The notes under the pieces are model-generated. The model ran no database searches. It saw only the letters and a list, made by a program, of their open reading frames with translations, and had not been told where the DNA came from. A DNA stretch of 57,145 nt from a virus: positions 1 to 57,145 of the IMG/VR virus record IMGVR_UViG_3300023110_001858; one strand, given 5' to 3'. The position numbers were made by a program, and so were the translations under genes. Shown here piece by piece: positions 28,822 to 37,684 of the stretch. The first letter of the stretch is position 1. The number at the start of each line of letters is the position of its first letter.

Positions 28822-29438
28822 ATTATTTAATTATGAGCCCTGCCAGATGTGGCAGTAGTTGGCTACAAACGACAATACTTGAAACATTAAAGCTCAATTA
28901 TGTTGCTGACTTTAATCCGGAAAATTATCCCAATTGGACAGCCGAGCAACTTGCATCACAAACAACACCATGGTGCGGTAAGTTATTTACGGATGAGATT
29001 GAAATATATAAAAAGCCTGTAGAATGGTGGCAAGAACATGCACATGTTGTTTTTATATACAGACAAGACATACTAGATCATTTTTTAAGTTTTATATTTG
29101 CAAGAACTAGTAAAGTGTTTAATATTATTGACAACGAGCAACAACCTGTGTATAGTAGTATTACTATACTAGAAGAAGACTATCAGTTCTATAAAAACAT
29201 TTGGGATAAGTTTACAAAGTTTACATTGCCTGAAGATGTAAAGACACTAACTTATGAAAACATGAAATCTGATATACATCAAATATTAGATAACCCAGCT
29301 GAAGTAACAATGAAAAAATTGTTAACATTTGAGCAAAAAGTCAAATTACTTAACACAAACATCAATGTGATAATTGATAGGTTGCAAGAAATTACAGGTA
29401 TAGAAAATATAAGAGAATACAAATGGCAACGTTATTAA
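28818..29438 (+). CDS. Sulfotransferase-like protein
   Basis: The 206-residue protein starts with a strand and then SPARCGSSWLQ, matching the 5'-phosphosulfate-binding loop of PAPS-dependent sulfotransferases. HVVFIYRQDILDHFLSFIFA fits the second, 3'-phosphate-binding motif (strand, Arg, then helix with Ser). It is shorter than typical 250-300-residue members, so part of the acceptor lid may be missing. It probably transfers sulfate from PAPS to a sugar or other hydroxyl. No PAPS synthesis genes are seen, so the donor would come from the host. A second, distinct sulfotransferase-like gene lies at 30265. Confidence 0.65.
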   Translation: MNYLIMSPARCGSSWLQTTILETLKLNYVADFNPENYPNWTAEQLASQTTPWCGKLFTDEIEIYKKPVEWWQEHAHVVFIYRQDILDHFLSFIFARTSKVFNIIDNEQQPVYSSITILEEDYQFYKNIWDKFTKFTLPEDVKTLTYENMKSDIHQILDNPAEVTMKKLLTFEQKVKLLNTNINVIIDRLQEITGIENIREYKWQRY

Positions 29439-30286
29439 CAGGTGCAAATGGTTTTATTGGATCACACTTAAGAAAACAAATAGACTGCGTTACAGTAGAT
29501 AGAATGAACTCAGACTACAATTTAGATTTGTCTGTTGCAAAGCAATGTGACGTACTACCTGATGACATTGATACAGTTATACACTTAGCAGCATTTAACA
29601 GTACTAAAAACTTTTACAGTACACCATTTAGTGTTATAGATAGTATTGTTACACCAACAATGAACTTGCTTAAACGCTATCCACATGCACATTTTGTATA
29701 CGCAGGAAGTAGCGAAGAATATGCTGGCACAGTTAATCTTGGCTGGGCTGATGTGCCTACATCTGAAGACGTTCCTCTATGTATTGAAGACATAACTAAT
29801 CCACGTTGGTGTTATGCTGCAGGAAAAATAGCAATGGAAAGTGCTGTTATAAGTCATAGTATACAAAATGACACTGACTATACTATATTACGTTTTCATA
29901 ATATATATGGCCCAGGACAACAAAACCATTTTATTCCAGAATTTATTGAAAGATTACATCAAGGGTCAGCAGTCTTATATGGACACACTGATACTAGAAG
30001 TTTCTGCTACATTGATGATGCTGTAAAACTAACACAAGAAGCTATAAAATATCCTAGAGAAACGTTTAACATCGGTTCTGACCGTGAAGTAAGTATACTT
30101 GAAGTAGCACACACAATTATGCAACTCATGGAAATCGATCTAGACAGTCTTAAATTACATGACAGTCCAGCTGGAAGTACTCCACGGCGTGCACCTGATA
30201 TAACAAAATTAATCAAGCATGTAGGAGAATTCGAGTTTACTAGTTTAAAACAAGGTCTTACTGAATGCATAACATCTTTATCTTAA
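29423..30286 (+). CDS. NAD-dependent epimerase/dehydratase (extended SDR)
   Basis: The 287-residue enzyme has TGANGFIG (residues 6-13), the NAD(P)-binding turn of extended short-chain dehydrogenases. YAAGK (Y131, K135) supplies the catalytic Tyr and Lys, and RFHNIYGPGQ is the usual nucleotide-sugar-binding segment. Such enzymes epimerise, dehydrate or reduce NDP-sugars in the cytoplasm. The length is a little short of the usual 310-330 residues. It overlaps the sulfotransferase-like genes on both sides, so the three are likely translated together and may act on one sugar. Confidence 0.82.
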   Translation: MATLLTGANGFIGSHLRKQIDCVTVDRMNSDYNLDLSVAKQCDVLPDDIDTVIHLAAFNSTKNFYSTPFSVIDSIVTPTMNLLKRYPHAHFVYAGSSEEYAGTVNLGWADVPTSEDVPLCIEDITNPRWCYAAGKIAMESAVISHSIQNDTDYTILRFHNIYGPGQQNHFIPEFIERLHQGSAVLYGHTDTRSFCYIDDAVKLTQEAIKYPRETFNIGSDREVSILEVAHTIMQLMEIDLDSLKLHDSPAGSTPRRAPDITKLIKHVGEFEFTSLKQGLTECITSLS

Positions 30287-30906
30287 CATTTCCTAGATCA
30301 GGTAGTACTGCATATTCAGGACTATTAATAAATGAATTAAAGTTGGATGACACCCATGGTAATGCACTTATGGTTACTGTAGAAGATGTCTCTTCAGAGT
30401 CATACAAACAGCAATTAAAAAACTATCAAACAGTGTATAGATATTTTCCCTGGAACGAATGGGACGAACACGGCGTGGTAGACTTTATGTATAATAATGT
30501 TACAGACTGCAGAATTTTGCTTAGAGAAATACAAGACTGGATACTAAGTAGATTGTTCTTGGAGCAAACAAAACAATATAACGTATATGATTCTCCTAAA
30601 ATAGATAAAAACGATATTAAGATAGATTTTTGTGATAACGATGTAATAGGATGGATTAACCTTATGTGTGATATGGCAGCAAAATTAGCCGAACTTGGTG
30701 AAAAATATCCAAAATTTCACACTGTAAGATATGAAGATATAAACTATCAAAACAGTAAGTTGCCCAAGCAGTGGGATAAAGATTTTAAAATAAGTAAATG
30801 TGTTAACTACGATAGACTGTTAGAGCAGTTAGATAAAAATAGAAAAACAAACAAATATTTTCAAGAATATTTAAACAAATTTTACAAGGATATGTTATGG
30901 TATTAA
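30265..30906 (+). CDS. Sulfotransferase-like protein, second copy
   Basis: The 213-residue protein begins with ILTFPRSGSTAYSGLL, a good 5'-phosphosulfate loop. CRILLREIQDWILSRLFLE then fits the 3'-phosphate motif (Arg followed by a helix), and VRYEDI late in the protein is a common sulfotransferase segment. It is only loosely similar to the gene at 28818, so it is probably not a recent duplicate. It starts inside the epimerase gene and overlaps the redoxin gene by 10 bases. Kinase-like P-loop proteins are the main alternative; the RSGST form argues for sulfotransferase. Confidence 0.6.
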   Translation: MHNIFILTFPRSGSTAYSGLLINELKLDDTHGNALMVTVEDVSSESYKQQLKNYQTVYRYFPWNEWDEHGVVDFMYNNVTDCRILLREIQDWILSRLFLEQTKQYNVYDSPKIDKNDIKIDFCDNDVIGWINLMCDMAAKLAELGEKYPKFHTVRYEDINYQNSKLPKQWDKDFKISKCVNYDRLLEQLDKNRKTNKYFQEYLNKFYKDMLWY

Positions 30907-31427
30907 AAACAAGCGATAGTATGCTGGGTAAACAGGCTTTTTATCCTGCAGTTGAAGGACAGGTAAACCTAATAATGATTATTTGTAATCATTGTCCTTA
31001 TGTGTTATTTAGAATGCCAGCAATCAGTAAGTTGGTAAAAGATTATAAACATGATGTAAATATTGTTGCAGTAAACAGCAATGATGCAAGTCCTGAAACT
31101 GATGATAGCAATCCTGAAGATGCACCAGAGCACATGCCAGCGTTTGTGGAAAAGTGGGATTTACAGTGTCCTTATATTTTTGATGAAGACCAGAGCATTG
31201 CTGTTGCATATGGTGCTGTGTGTACACCTGAATTTTATGTAACTGATAAAAATGGAATTATTGTGTATCACGGTGAACTTGATCCCAGTCATACCAGTAA
31301 CAACATGGTACCAAATGGTAGTAGTTTACGACATGCGTTAGATTTAACACTAACCAACAAACCAATTAATTGGGCACCCAATCCTAGTTTTGGGTGTAGT
31401 GTAAAATGGAAAAATAATGAGAATTAG
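30897..31427 (+). CDS. AhpC/TSA-type redoxin (thioredoxin fold)
   Basis: The 176-residue protein has a thioredoxin-like core. CNHCPYV (C30-N-H-C33) is the active-site motif. Then come NIVAVNSNDA, the cis-proline segment VCTPEFYVTDKNGIIVYHGELD and a C-terminal GCSVKWK. The pattern matches small redoxin-domain proteins of the AhpC/TSA superfamily that exchange disulfides in the cytoplasm; no signal peptide is present. In this setting it might keep the many radical SAM enzymes or their cysteine-rich clusters reduced, but that link is only contextual. Confidence 0.78.
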   Translation: MVLKTSDSMLGKQAFYPAVEGQVNLIMIICNHCPYVLFRMPAISKLVKDYKHDVNIVAVNSNDASPETDDSNPEDAPEHMPAFVEKWDLQCPYIFDEDQSIAVAYGAVCTPEFYVTDKNGIIVYHGELDPSHTSNNMVPNGSSLRHALDLTLTNKPINWAPNPSFGCSVKWKNNEN

Positions 31428-32169
31428 TAAAAAAACACGTAACGAAAATCTAATTAAATCCAATCAAGAAGCGTTATCTGACTTGGTTGATTTACTTCCA
31501 CAAGACCAGTGGATTAAAGATATAATTTATGATAATATTCCATATACAGTTACAGGTGTAGATGCATTGTATGACCTTGTTAAAACAGTAGAGAATATTG
31601 TTAAAAATAATATAACTGGTGATATTGTTGAATGTGGAGTGTATATGGGCGGGTCATGTAGATTAATAATGGACACGTTAAATTATTTAAATGATAAACG
31701 TAAAATTTGGATGTATGATACATATAACGGTGTTCCTGTTCCTGATGATTCTGACGTATACCATTGGGACGGAAAAGAAAACAAAAATATGAAAGAGTGG
31801 TTTGTTGAGGCAGGACATTATGATGACGGAAGCGGCACAACATGGTGTTATTCTAGCCTAGATGATGTTAAAGAAAATATTAGTAGTGTAAACTATCAGG
31901 GCGAGGTAGAATTCATTAAAGGTAAAGTGGAAGATACTATACCTGAAAATGGACCAAGTAACATTAGTTTATTAAGGATAGATGTTGATCTAGTTCAACC
32001 CACAATGCATGTATTAAAAAACTTTTATGATCGAACACAGCGTCATATTATTTTTGATGACTATGGATTTAATCCAACTTTGCGACATCAAGTTGATGTG
32101 TTTTTTGAAAATAATAACAATCCTTATATGTACAGAGTTGATAAAACAGTTAGACACGTGGTAAAGTAA
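31417..32169 (+). CDS. TylF/macrocin-type O-methyltransferase
   Basis: The 250-residue enzyme has GDIVECGVYMGGSCRLI, the SAM-binding motif I of the TylF/MycF family. IWMYDTYNGVP, the motif II region, follows, and then LLRIDVDLVQPTMHVL...HIIFDDYG, which carries the Asp residues that ligate the metal in MycF-type O-methyltransferases. Family members methylate sugar hydroxyls; many are found in capsule and O-antigen clusters and in phages. It ends one base into the start of the UDP-sugar dehydrogenase. The acceptor is presumably the sugar made by the adjacent genes. Confidence 0.78.
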   Translation: MRISKKTRNENLIKSNQEALSDLVDLLPQDQWIKDIIYDNIPYTVTGVDALYDLVKTVENIVKNNITGDIVECGVYMGGSCRLIMDTLNYLNDKRKIWMYDTYNGVPVPDDSDVYHWDGKENKNMKEWFVEAGHYDDGSGTTWCYSSLDDVKENISSVNYQGEVEFIKGKVEDTIPENGPSNISLLRIDVDLVQPTMHVLKNFYDRTQRHIIFDDYGFNPTLRHQVDVFFENNNNPYMYRVDKTVRHVVK

Positions 32170-32960
32170 TGGATATAGGAATTATTGGTTTAGGGGTTGT
32201 TGGAAAAGCCTGCCGTGCGGGTTTTGAACGCAGTGGATATTCAGTACATGTGCACGATACTGCAATGCATACAGATATTTCAAATGTGCTTAATACGGAA
32301 ATTTGTTACATTTGTGTTCCAACACCAAGTAATTCTGATGGTAGCTGCGATACTAATATTGTTCAAGACGTAGTAGAGCAATTGTTAAATGCAAATTATA
32401 ACGGCGTTATTGCTATCAAAAGCACAGTTACACCTGGAACAACACAAAGTTTAATTGATCTTTACAGTGATAGAATTGTGTTTGTGCCAGAATTTTTAAA
32501 AGAGCGTAGTGCAGAATATGATTTTATTTTTGATCATAAATTACTACTTGTTGGTACAGAAAATGTAAACCATTACTATACAGTAGTACGCAGTCACGGA
32601 GACTTACCTAAAAGTCAAATGCGTGTTTGTCCTAGTGAAGCTGAAATGATGAAATACTATCATAACACATTTAATGCAACACGTGTGGTATTTGCTAATG
32701 TGTTTTATGAAATGTGTCAAAGTTTAAACATAGACTATGATAAAGTAAAAGAAGCATTTTTAACAAACAACAATATGCCAGACGAATACTTGGATGTCAA
32801 GCCAGAACTTCGTGGATATGGTGGTGCTTGTTTACCAAAAGATGTATTAGCAAGTCAACAGTTTTGCGAAGCACATGGACTACCATTTGAGTTTTTTAAA
32901 ATGTTAAATGATGAAAACGATCGTCTTGTCAAAACTGTTTTTGAAGGTATGCGTTTATGA
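32169..32960 (+). CDS. Short UDP-glucose/GDP-mannose dehydrogenase family protein
   Basis: The 263-residue protein begins with IGIIGLGVVGKA, a Rossmann GxGxxG (G7, G9, G12). It continues with CVPTPSNSDGS and FVPEFLKERSA, family hallmarks, and ends with GYGGACLPKD, where C221 is the catalytic cysteine and K224 the conserved lysine. The family usually has 390-450 residues. The C-terminal UDP-binding domain that normally follows is absent, and the protein stops about 38 residues after the cysteine motif. All catalytic residues of the first two domains are present, so it may be an active minimal enzyme or act on a different substrate. Confidence 0.78.
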   Translation: MDIGIIGLGVVGKACRAGFERSGYSVHVHDTAMHTDISNVLNTEICYICVPTPSNSDGSCDTNIVQDVVEQLLNANYNGVIAIKSTVTPGTTQSLIDLYSDRIVFVPEFLKERSAEYDFIFDHKLLLVGTENVNHYYTVVRSHGDLPKSQMRVCPSEAEMMKYYHNTFNATRVVFANVFYEMCQSLNIDYDKVKEAFLTNNNMPDEYLDVKPELRGYGGACLPKDVLASQQFCEAHGLPFEFFKMLNDENDRLVKTVFEGMRL

Positions 32961-33862
32961 TTTTTAAAATACATTTAGATGATGATAGCAACTTTGACGT
33001 TGATTTAATAGACAACGAGTTTGTCGCTTGGTGGGCCAATAATGTTGTTGACTTTGAACTTGCTGAAACAGAACACGCACAGCTTACAGGTGGAGGTCCA
33101 GACCACGAAGAAATGTTTCGTGAAAAGCTCAAAAATTTATTAGAAGGTATTGGTATGATACCAGAAGTACTGGGCTGTAACATACCCAGTGAATTTAAAA
33201 TTAACATTGATGACTATGATTATACTGACCGATTTGATATACAACATCAGATGAATATAATACACAGATGGGTTGTTAGTACAAGTCATCAAGTGCCCTA
33301 TCATATTGACAACAGTGAAGCAATTGCTGCAGTTCAAGTTGATCCAAGTATTAGTCAATATCCTGGATTAATTTGGAAATTAAACAAACTTGTACATGAA
33401 ACTGAAAGCACATATCCTAGACCCAGACATGACGAATGGATATGGGGAAATTACATTTACTGGGATCAGGATTTTGTTTTTGAAGATCGCAGTAAACTAA
33501 GATTTCACTGGGACGAAAAGTACAATAATTTGTTTACTACCAAGCGTCATGACATGTGGTTAGCAAAACGTATACTAGGTAAAGATTATCGTGAAGCATG
33601 GATTGACAACGATGATCCAACAGCGTATGATGTTACAAATATTGACAGTGTAGTCGGTTGGGCATTTGAAATAGACCCATTAACAGACACACAAGGATTT
33701 TATAACAGCAACAGTTTTCAATCGTGGCTAAGTAGTTATGAGAAGGACGGCTCTGATGCAACCATTGGTAGAATACCACTGGGAAATATTGTTAACAGAG
33801 ATTCATATGACTGGCAGAGAATACTAAAAACACGAAAAATTGTCAGGATTGAACTTGTATGA
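32957..33862 (+). CDS. Phage protein of unknown function
   Basis: I do not recognise this 301-residue acidic protein. It opens with FKIHLDDDSNFDVDLIDNEF and has histidine-aspartate-rich stretches (QHQMNIIHRWVVSTSHQVPYHID) that could bind metal. The centre contains GLIWKLNKLVHETES. Similar combinations of a short N-terminal strand, an N-x-LVH helix and late aspartates occur in uncharacterised marine phage proteins, among them possibly the one at 50472. The start is in an ATGA-type overlap with the dehydrogenase gene and the end overlaps the cupin gene by four bases. Confidence 0.55.
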   Translation: MIFKIHLDDDSNFDVDLIDNEFVAWWANNVVDFELAETEHAQLTGGGPDHEEMFREKLKNLLEGIGMIPEVLGCNIPSEFKINIDDYDYTDRFDIQHQMNIIHRWVVSTSHQVPYHIDNSEAIAAVQVDPSISQYPGLIWKLNKLVHETESTYPRPRHDEWIWGNYIYWDQDFVFEDRSKLRFHWDEKYNNLFTTKRHDMWLAKRILGKDYREAWIDNDDPTAYDVTNIDSVVGWAFEIDPLTDTQGFYNSNSFQSWLSSYEKDGSDATIGRIPLGNIVNRDSYDWQRILKTRKIVRIELV

Positions 33863-34233
33863 AAAACTGTCACTTACTAGAAGCAGAAATTTTTGAAGAC
33901 CACAGAGGCACAATACGTAGCTTTTATCCTGACGAAAACATTGTTGAGTGGAACCTGATGATTACAAAGCAAGGCGATGCACGTGGTTATCACTATCATC
34001 CACATTTTAATGAATATATGACAGTAGTTGAAGGACGCTGTATGTTTAAAGAATACAGTGACAAGATATACGAATGTGTATTAGAAGTCGGCGATAGTAT
34101 ACGTATACCAATTGGAACTGCGCATACGTTTATTGCACTAACAGATTTTAAATTTGTAAGTTTATTAACTAAACGCTGGCATGACAGCGATCCTCCCATA
34201 GTAAAGGTAGATGAAAATGGCAAACCCATTTGA
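33859..34233 (+). CDS. Cupin-fold sugar isomerase-like protein
   Basis: This small protein of 124 residues has cupin motifs: YHYHPHFNEYMTVVEGRCMF (HxH, later Glu) and the second half VGDSIRIPIGTAHTFIAL (G.S..IP.GT.H). The DHRGTIRSF near the start is typical of RmlC/WxcM/FdtA-like nucleotide-sugar 3,4-ketoisomerases and epimerases. Those enzymes commonly sit beside a DegT-type aminotransferase, as here. It probably isomerises a keto-sugar nucleotide before transamination. The exact reaction cannot be inferred. Confidence 0.72.
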   Translation: MKNCHLLEAEIFEDHRGTIRSFYPDENIVEWNLMITKQGDARGYHYHPHFNEYMTVVEGRCMFKEYSDKIYECVLEVGDSIRIPIGTAHTFIALTDFKFVSLLTKRWHDSDPPIVKVDENGKPI

Positions 34234-34825
34234 TACAGTACACGAGTTTGAAAATACTATAGCCAAGTATACTGGTGCACCCTGGGCAGTTGCAACAGAT
34301 TGTTGTTCACATGCGATATACTTGAGTTTGTACTGGGAAAAATATAGGAATAACGTAACAAGTATAGTTCTTCCTAAAAACACATATGTAAGTGTAGCAA
34401 TGCAAGCCAAACATTTGGGGCTTGATATAGAATTTAAAAATATAGAATGGAGCGGTGCATATAGTATTGGCGGCACAAATGTTATTGATAGTGCTGCACG
34501 TTTTACTAAAAATTGCTGGCAACCGCAAACAACGACTTGTTTAAGTTTTCAATTTAAAAAGATATTAAGTACAATACGTGGAGGCATGATACTAACAAAC
34601 AACTGGAGTTTTTATCAGTGGGCACAACGTGCAGTACATGATGGCAGAGACATGAGCATACCATATGAAGAAGATAATATAACACATTTGGGTTGGCATT
34701 ATTTTATGACGCCAGAATCAGCACAAATGGGTTTAGATAATTTTGCTAAACTTCCCGAGTATAATGACGACTGTGCAGGAAGTTATACATATCCAGATAT
34801 AAGTTATGTAAAGGATATTGAATGA
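34217..34825 (+). CDS. Short DegT/DnrJ/EryC1/StrS-type aminotransferase
   Basis: The product is 202 residues from ATG 34217, nine bases after AAAGG; ATG 34211 is the alternative. ATDCCSHAIYLSL, LPKNTYVSVAMQAKHLG, VIDSAARF and CLSFQFKKILSTIRGGMILT match the DegT family's PLP-binding large domain. K114 or K115 is in the place of the Schiff-base lysine. Normal members have 360-400 residues; the C-terminal small domain is missing. Because the catalytic half is intact, in frame and translationally coupled to the SGNH-methyltransferase gene (ATGA overlap), it may be functional rather than a decayed remnant. It would transfer an amino group to a keto-sugar. Confidence 0.72.
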   Translation: MANPFDTVHEFENTIAKYTGAPWAVATDCCSHAIYLSLYWEKYRNNVTSIVLPKNTYVSVAMQAKHLGLDIEFKNIEWSGAYSIGGTNVIDSAARFTKNCWQPQTTTCLSFQFKKILSTIRGGMILTNNWSFYQWAQRAVHDGRDMSIPYEEDNITHLGWHYFMTPESAQMGLDNFAKLPEYNDDCAGSYTYPDISYVKDIE

Positions 34826-36681
34826 ATAAACTAGTTGCGTTTGGTTGTAGTCTAACACTAGGAGAAGCATTAGAAAATCCTGAAGATTCATGGCCTGCAG
34901 TGTTAGCAAGATTGGAAAATTTAGAATTAGATAACTGTGGTATATCAGGATTTAGTAACAAACAAATTTATCATTATGCACTTAAATATCCTGACTATCA
35001 GCCCGGAGATTTAGTAGTTATATCTTGGACACACATTCATAGACATACTAAAATAGAAAACTATGCTGAAATAGAACGTAAAGATTTAAATCCAACATAT
35101 CTACCAGGCGAGATAATTGATAGAACTTGGCGAGATCGAATTCGTAATGCACTGGGAAAAGTTAGTGAAAACGATATAAAAACATTTTATTTTGAGCATA
35201 TACACAATCATGAAGAAGAAGTTATAAACTTATATAGCTATATGAATCATTTGCAACTGTATTTGCAAACCCTGGGATGTAGAGTTATACAATTAGTCCA
35301 GGTACCTGACAGTAATTGGAATCGTACAGAGTTGCCAGCTAATAACTGGAATCTGGTTAATGTACCAGGAATATATTTGTCAATGATGCGTAGAAATTAC
35401 GGCAAAGCATTGGACAATTGGCACCCCAATGGTGAGTGCTATCGAGATTATGCCAAAACAATACATAAGTGGAGTAAAATAATGGCAAACGTAAAACATG
35501 TAACAAACTGCAGAAGTTGCGGTACTGAATTATCAAAAACAGTTTTTGATATGGGAGAATTAAAAATTAATGCATTTATGCCAGGAGCACATACAGATAT
35601 TGGTAGTGCGCCACTTACACTAATGCATTGTGAAGAGTGTGATTTGATACAATTAAGTCATACAGTTAGAGAAGAAGACTTATATAAAAATTACTGGTAC
35701 TTGTCAAGTTTAAACAAAAAAATTGTGGATAATTTAAAGAGTATTGTCCAAGACGTTAGTGCAGAAGTAAAACTAAAACAAGATGATATTGTGCTAGATA
35801 TTGGTGCCAATGATGGAACGTTGTTAAGTTTTTATAATAAAAAAATGGTTACACGTGTTGGCTGTGACCCAGCAGAAAATATACACAAGCAACTAAAGAA
35901 AAAATGTGATATTATGATTGGCGATTTTTTTAACTTGGATAACTGGCGTAAAACAGTGGGAAGTCGTAAAGCAAAAATTGTTACCACTGTTGCTATGTTT
36001 TATGACTTGGACGACCCCAACAGCTTTGTAAATGATGTTAAACAAATATTACGTAAAGACGGCGTGTGGCTTTGTCAACTTATGACTGCAAAACCAATGC
36101 TAGATTCAAATGATTTAGGAAATGTTATTCATGAACATATCGAGTATTATACTTACAAAAGTTTAGTTAACCTTATGGAAAGACACGGCTTGGAAATATT
36201 TGATGTACGTGAAAACGACATCAATGGGGGCAGCTATCAGCTGTATATTAGACATCGTAAAACTGGTAGTATTGAATATCCTGAAAACATTAACAGTGAA
36301 GTCATCGACCAGTGGGCAGCAAATATCGAACACAATCGTGATGTAACAAAAGAGTTTATGGCACGTGAAACATATGCTGGTAAGAAAATTTATATCATGG
36401 GTGCTAGCACCAAAGGTAACACTATTATGCAGTATTATGGTTTAGACGAAGAGTGGATTACTGGTGCTGCAGAAATACATCCAGATAAAATTGGTAAATA
36501 TCTTGTAGGAACTAGTATTCCTATTGTACACGAAGACGATGCAAAAGCGGATGCAGATTACTTCCTAGTGTTCCCCTTTCATTTTAAAGAATTATTTGTT
36601 AATAAGATTATGAAAGACTGGATTGATCAGGGTGGTAAACTAATATTTTGTACACCGGAGTTTGAGGTAGTTGGAAAATAA
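34822..36681 (+). CDS. SGNH-hydrolase-like domain fused to a NovU/TylCIII-type C-methyltransferase
   Basis: The protein is 619 residues in a single frame. Residues 1-215 look like an SGNH/GDSL esterase: FGCSLTLGEA places S10 as nucleophile, and WHPNGE (H201) is in the catalytic His position. Residues 221-619 form a separate, complete-looking methyltransferase: CRSCG and later HCEECDL as a zinc site, VLDIGANDGT as SAM motif I, and a C-terminal GASTKGNT segment as in sugar C-methyltransferases of the NovU/TylCIII type. M221 is ATG 35482 with GGAG seven bases upstream, so the methyltransferase could also be made alone (399 residues). C-methylation of a deoxy-keto-sugar fits the cupin and DegT neighbours. 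Confidence 0.75.
   Translation: MNKLVAFGCSLTLGEALENPEDSWPAVLARLENLELDNCGISGFSNKQIYHYALKYPDYQPGDLVVISWTHIHRHTKIENYAEIERKDLNPTYLPGEIIDRTWRDRIRNALGKVSENDIKTFYFEHIHNHEEEVINLYSYMNHLQLYLQTLGCRVIQLVQVPDSNWNRTELPANNWNLVNVPGIYLSMMRRNYGKALDNWHPNGECYRDYAKTIHKWSKIMANVKHVTNCRSCGTELSKTVFDMGELKINAFMPGAHTDIGSAPLTLMHCEECDLIQLSHTVREEDLYKNYWYLSSLNKKIVDNLKSIVQDVSAEVKLKQDDIVLDIGANDGTLLSFYNKKMVTRVGCDPAENIHKQLKKKCDIMIGDFFNLDNWRKTVGSRKAKIVTTVAMFYDLDDPNSFVNDVKQILRKDGVWLCQLMTAKPMLDSNDLGNVIHEHIEYYTYKSLVNLMERHGLEIFDVRENDINGGSYQLYIRHRKTGSIEYPENINSEVIDQWAANIEHNRDVTKEFMARETYAGKKIYIMGASTKGNTIMQYYGLDEEWITGAAEIHPDKIGKYLVGTSIPIVHEDDAKADADYFLVFPFHFKELFVNKIMKDWIDQGGKLIFCTPEFEVVGK
35471..35484 (+). promoter_or_regulatory. Internal ribosome binding site and ATG at the fusion joint
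   Basis: GGAG (35471-35474) is followed after seven bases by ATG 35482-35484, the first codon of the methyltransferase part. The sequence between is TAAAATA. With one A fewer in the A-run, the upstream domain would end in TAATG, a stop-start overlap like that at 13925-13929. This makes separate translation of the second domain plausible. Confidence 0.55.
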
Positions 36682-37684
36682 AACAATACTAGTAATAGGA
36701 TGTAGCTTTAGTGCTAGCGGAAACCACAATGATGCAAACGTAAATGACACCAGTGTTCCTATTCATCCCAGATTTTCATGGCCACGTTTAATAAGCGAAC
36801 GACTAAATTGTCGGGTTGTTAATGCCAGTGTGCCTGGTACTAGTTTGGCCTTCCATGCTAGCATATACGAACGATTAATTGAACAACATAAACCTGATTT
36901 AGTTTTATTTCAAATAACATATTCAACTAGAACTACTATAACAACAAGCAAAAATATTGAACACGATTTGTTACTTGATTGTCAGTGGGAAAACTACCAC
37001 GAAAATTATCAGTATATTTTATATAGTAGTAAACAGTACTTTGATAACAATAGTGATTATCATTTGACAAATGAATTTGATGGCATGGATTGGCAATTGC
37101 CAACAGATTGGACTTTTTTAAGATTTTGCTACAGTTGGACACAACGATATAGAATGATATATCAACTTTTTGATAATTGGATTAACGAAAGCAGTCAGAA
37201 TAAGATATTTGATGTTGATCATCAAAAGAGACCAATTTGGTTAAATGAAATAGAAAAGAATCAATATGTAGAACCAGATTTTTATCGTAAAAAACTTGAG
37301 TTAATGCCTCAAAACCAAATGCAAGAATTAATGGCAATGGCAGTTGTTCATTATTCATTGGCTCATGATGAGGGAAATCACATAACACAAAAAACTTTTG
37401 AGCATATTATTGCTGGTATAAAATATAAACTCAATGCTTTAAAAATTCCTCATGTCATATTTTCCTGGGACAGTTTAACAGAAAAAAATGTAGAAAACAA
37501 AATTGTTCCTATTAATGATACTATCTTGTATCCAGACAATTGTGTAAACTTTAGTGTATATGATAGTATACCAGATCGTGAATTGTATGCCTTGGATCGT
37601 ATGTTACATTTAGATAGACATGGCCATGAAAAGGTTGCTGATTTAGTTAATAAATATATTAAAACGGTACTTAATGATGGATGA
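36671..37684 (+). CDS. SGNH/GDSL-hydrolase-like protein
   Basis: The 337-residue protein starts at TTG 36671, with GAGG (36664-36667) upstream and 11 bases of overlap with the previous gene. VIGCSFSASG provides the nucleophile-block serine. VVNASVPGTS is the Gly block, and MLHLDRHGHEKVADL has the late Asp-x-x-His-like block. The domain order and spacing fit SGNH hydrolases, which remove acyl groups from glycans. The large Trp/Tyr-rich insertion in the middle is unusual. A role in O-acetyl editing of the phage-made glycan is likely but unproven. Confidence 0.65.
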   Translation: MENKTILVIGCSFSASGNHNDANVNDTSVPIHPRFSWPRLISERLNCRVVNASVPGTSLAFHASIYERLIEQHKPDLVLFQITYSTRTTITTSKNIEHDLLLDCQWENYHENYQYILYSSKQYFDNNSDYHLTNEFDGMDWQLPTDWTFLRFCYSWTQRYRMIYQLFDNWINESSQNKIFDVDHQKRPIWLNEIEKNQYVEPDFYRKKLELMPQNQMQELMAMAVVHYSLAHDEGNHITQKTFEHIIAGIKYKLNALKIPHVIFSWDSLTEKNVENKIVPINDTILYPDNCVNFSVYDSIPDRELYALDRMLHLDRHGHEKVADLVNKYIKTVLNDG

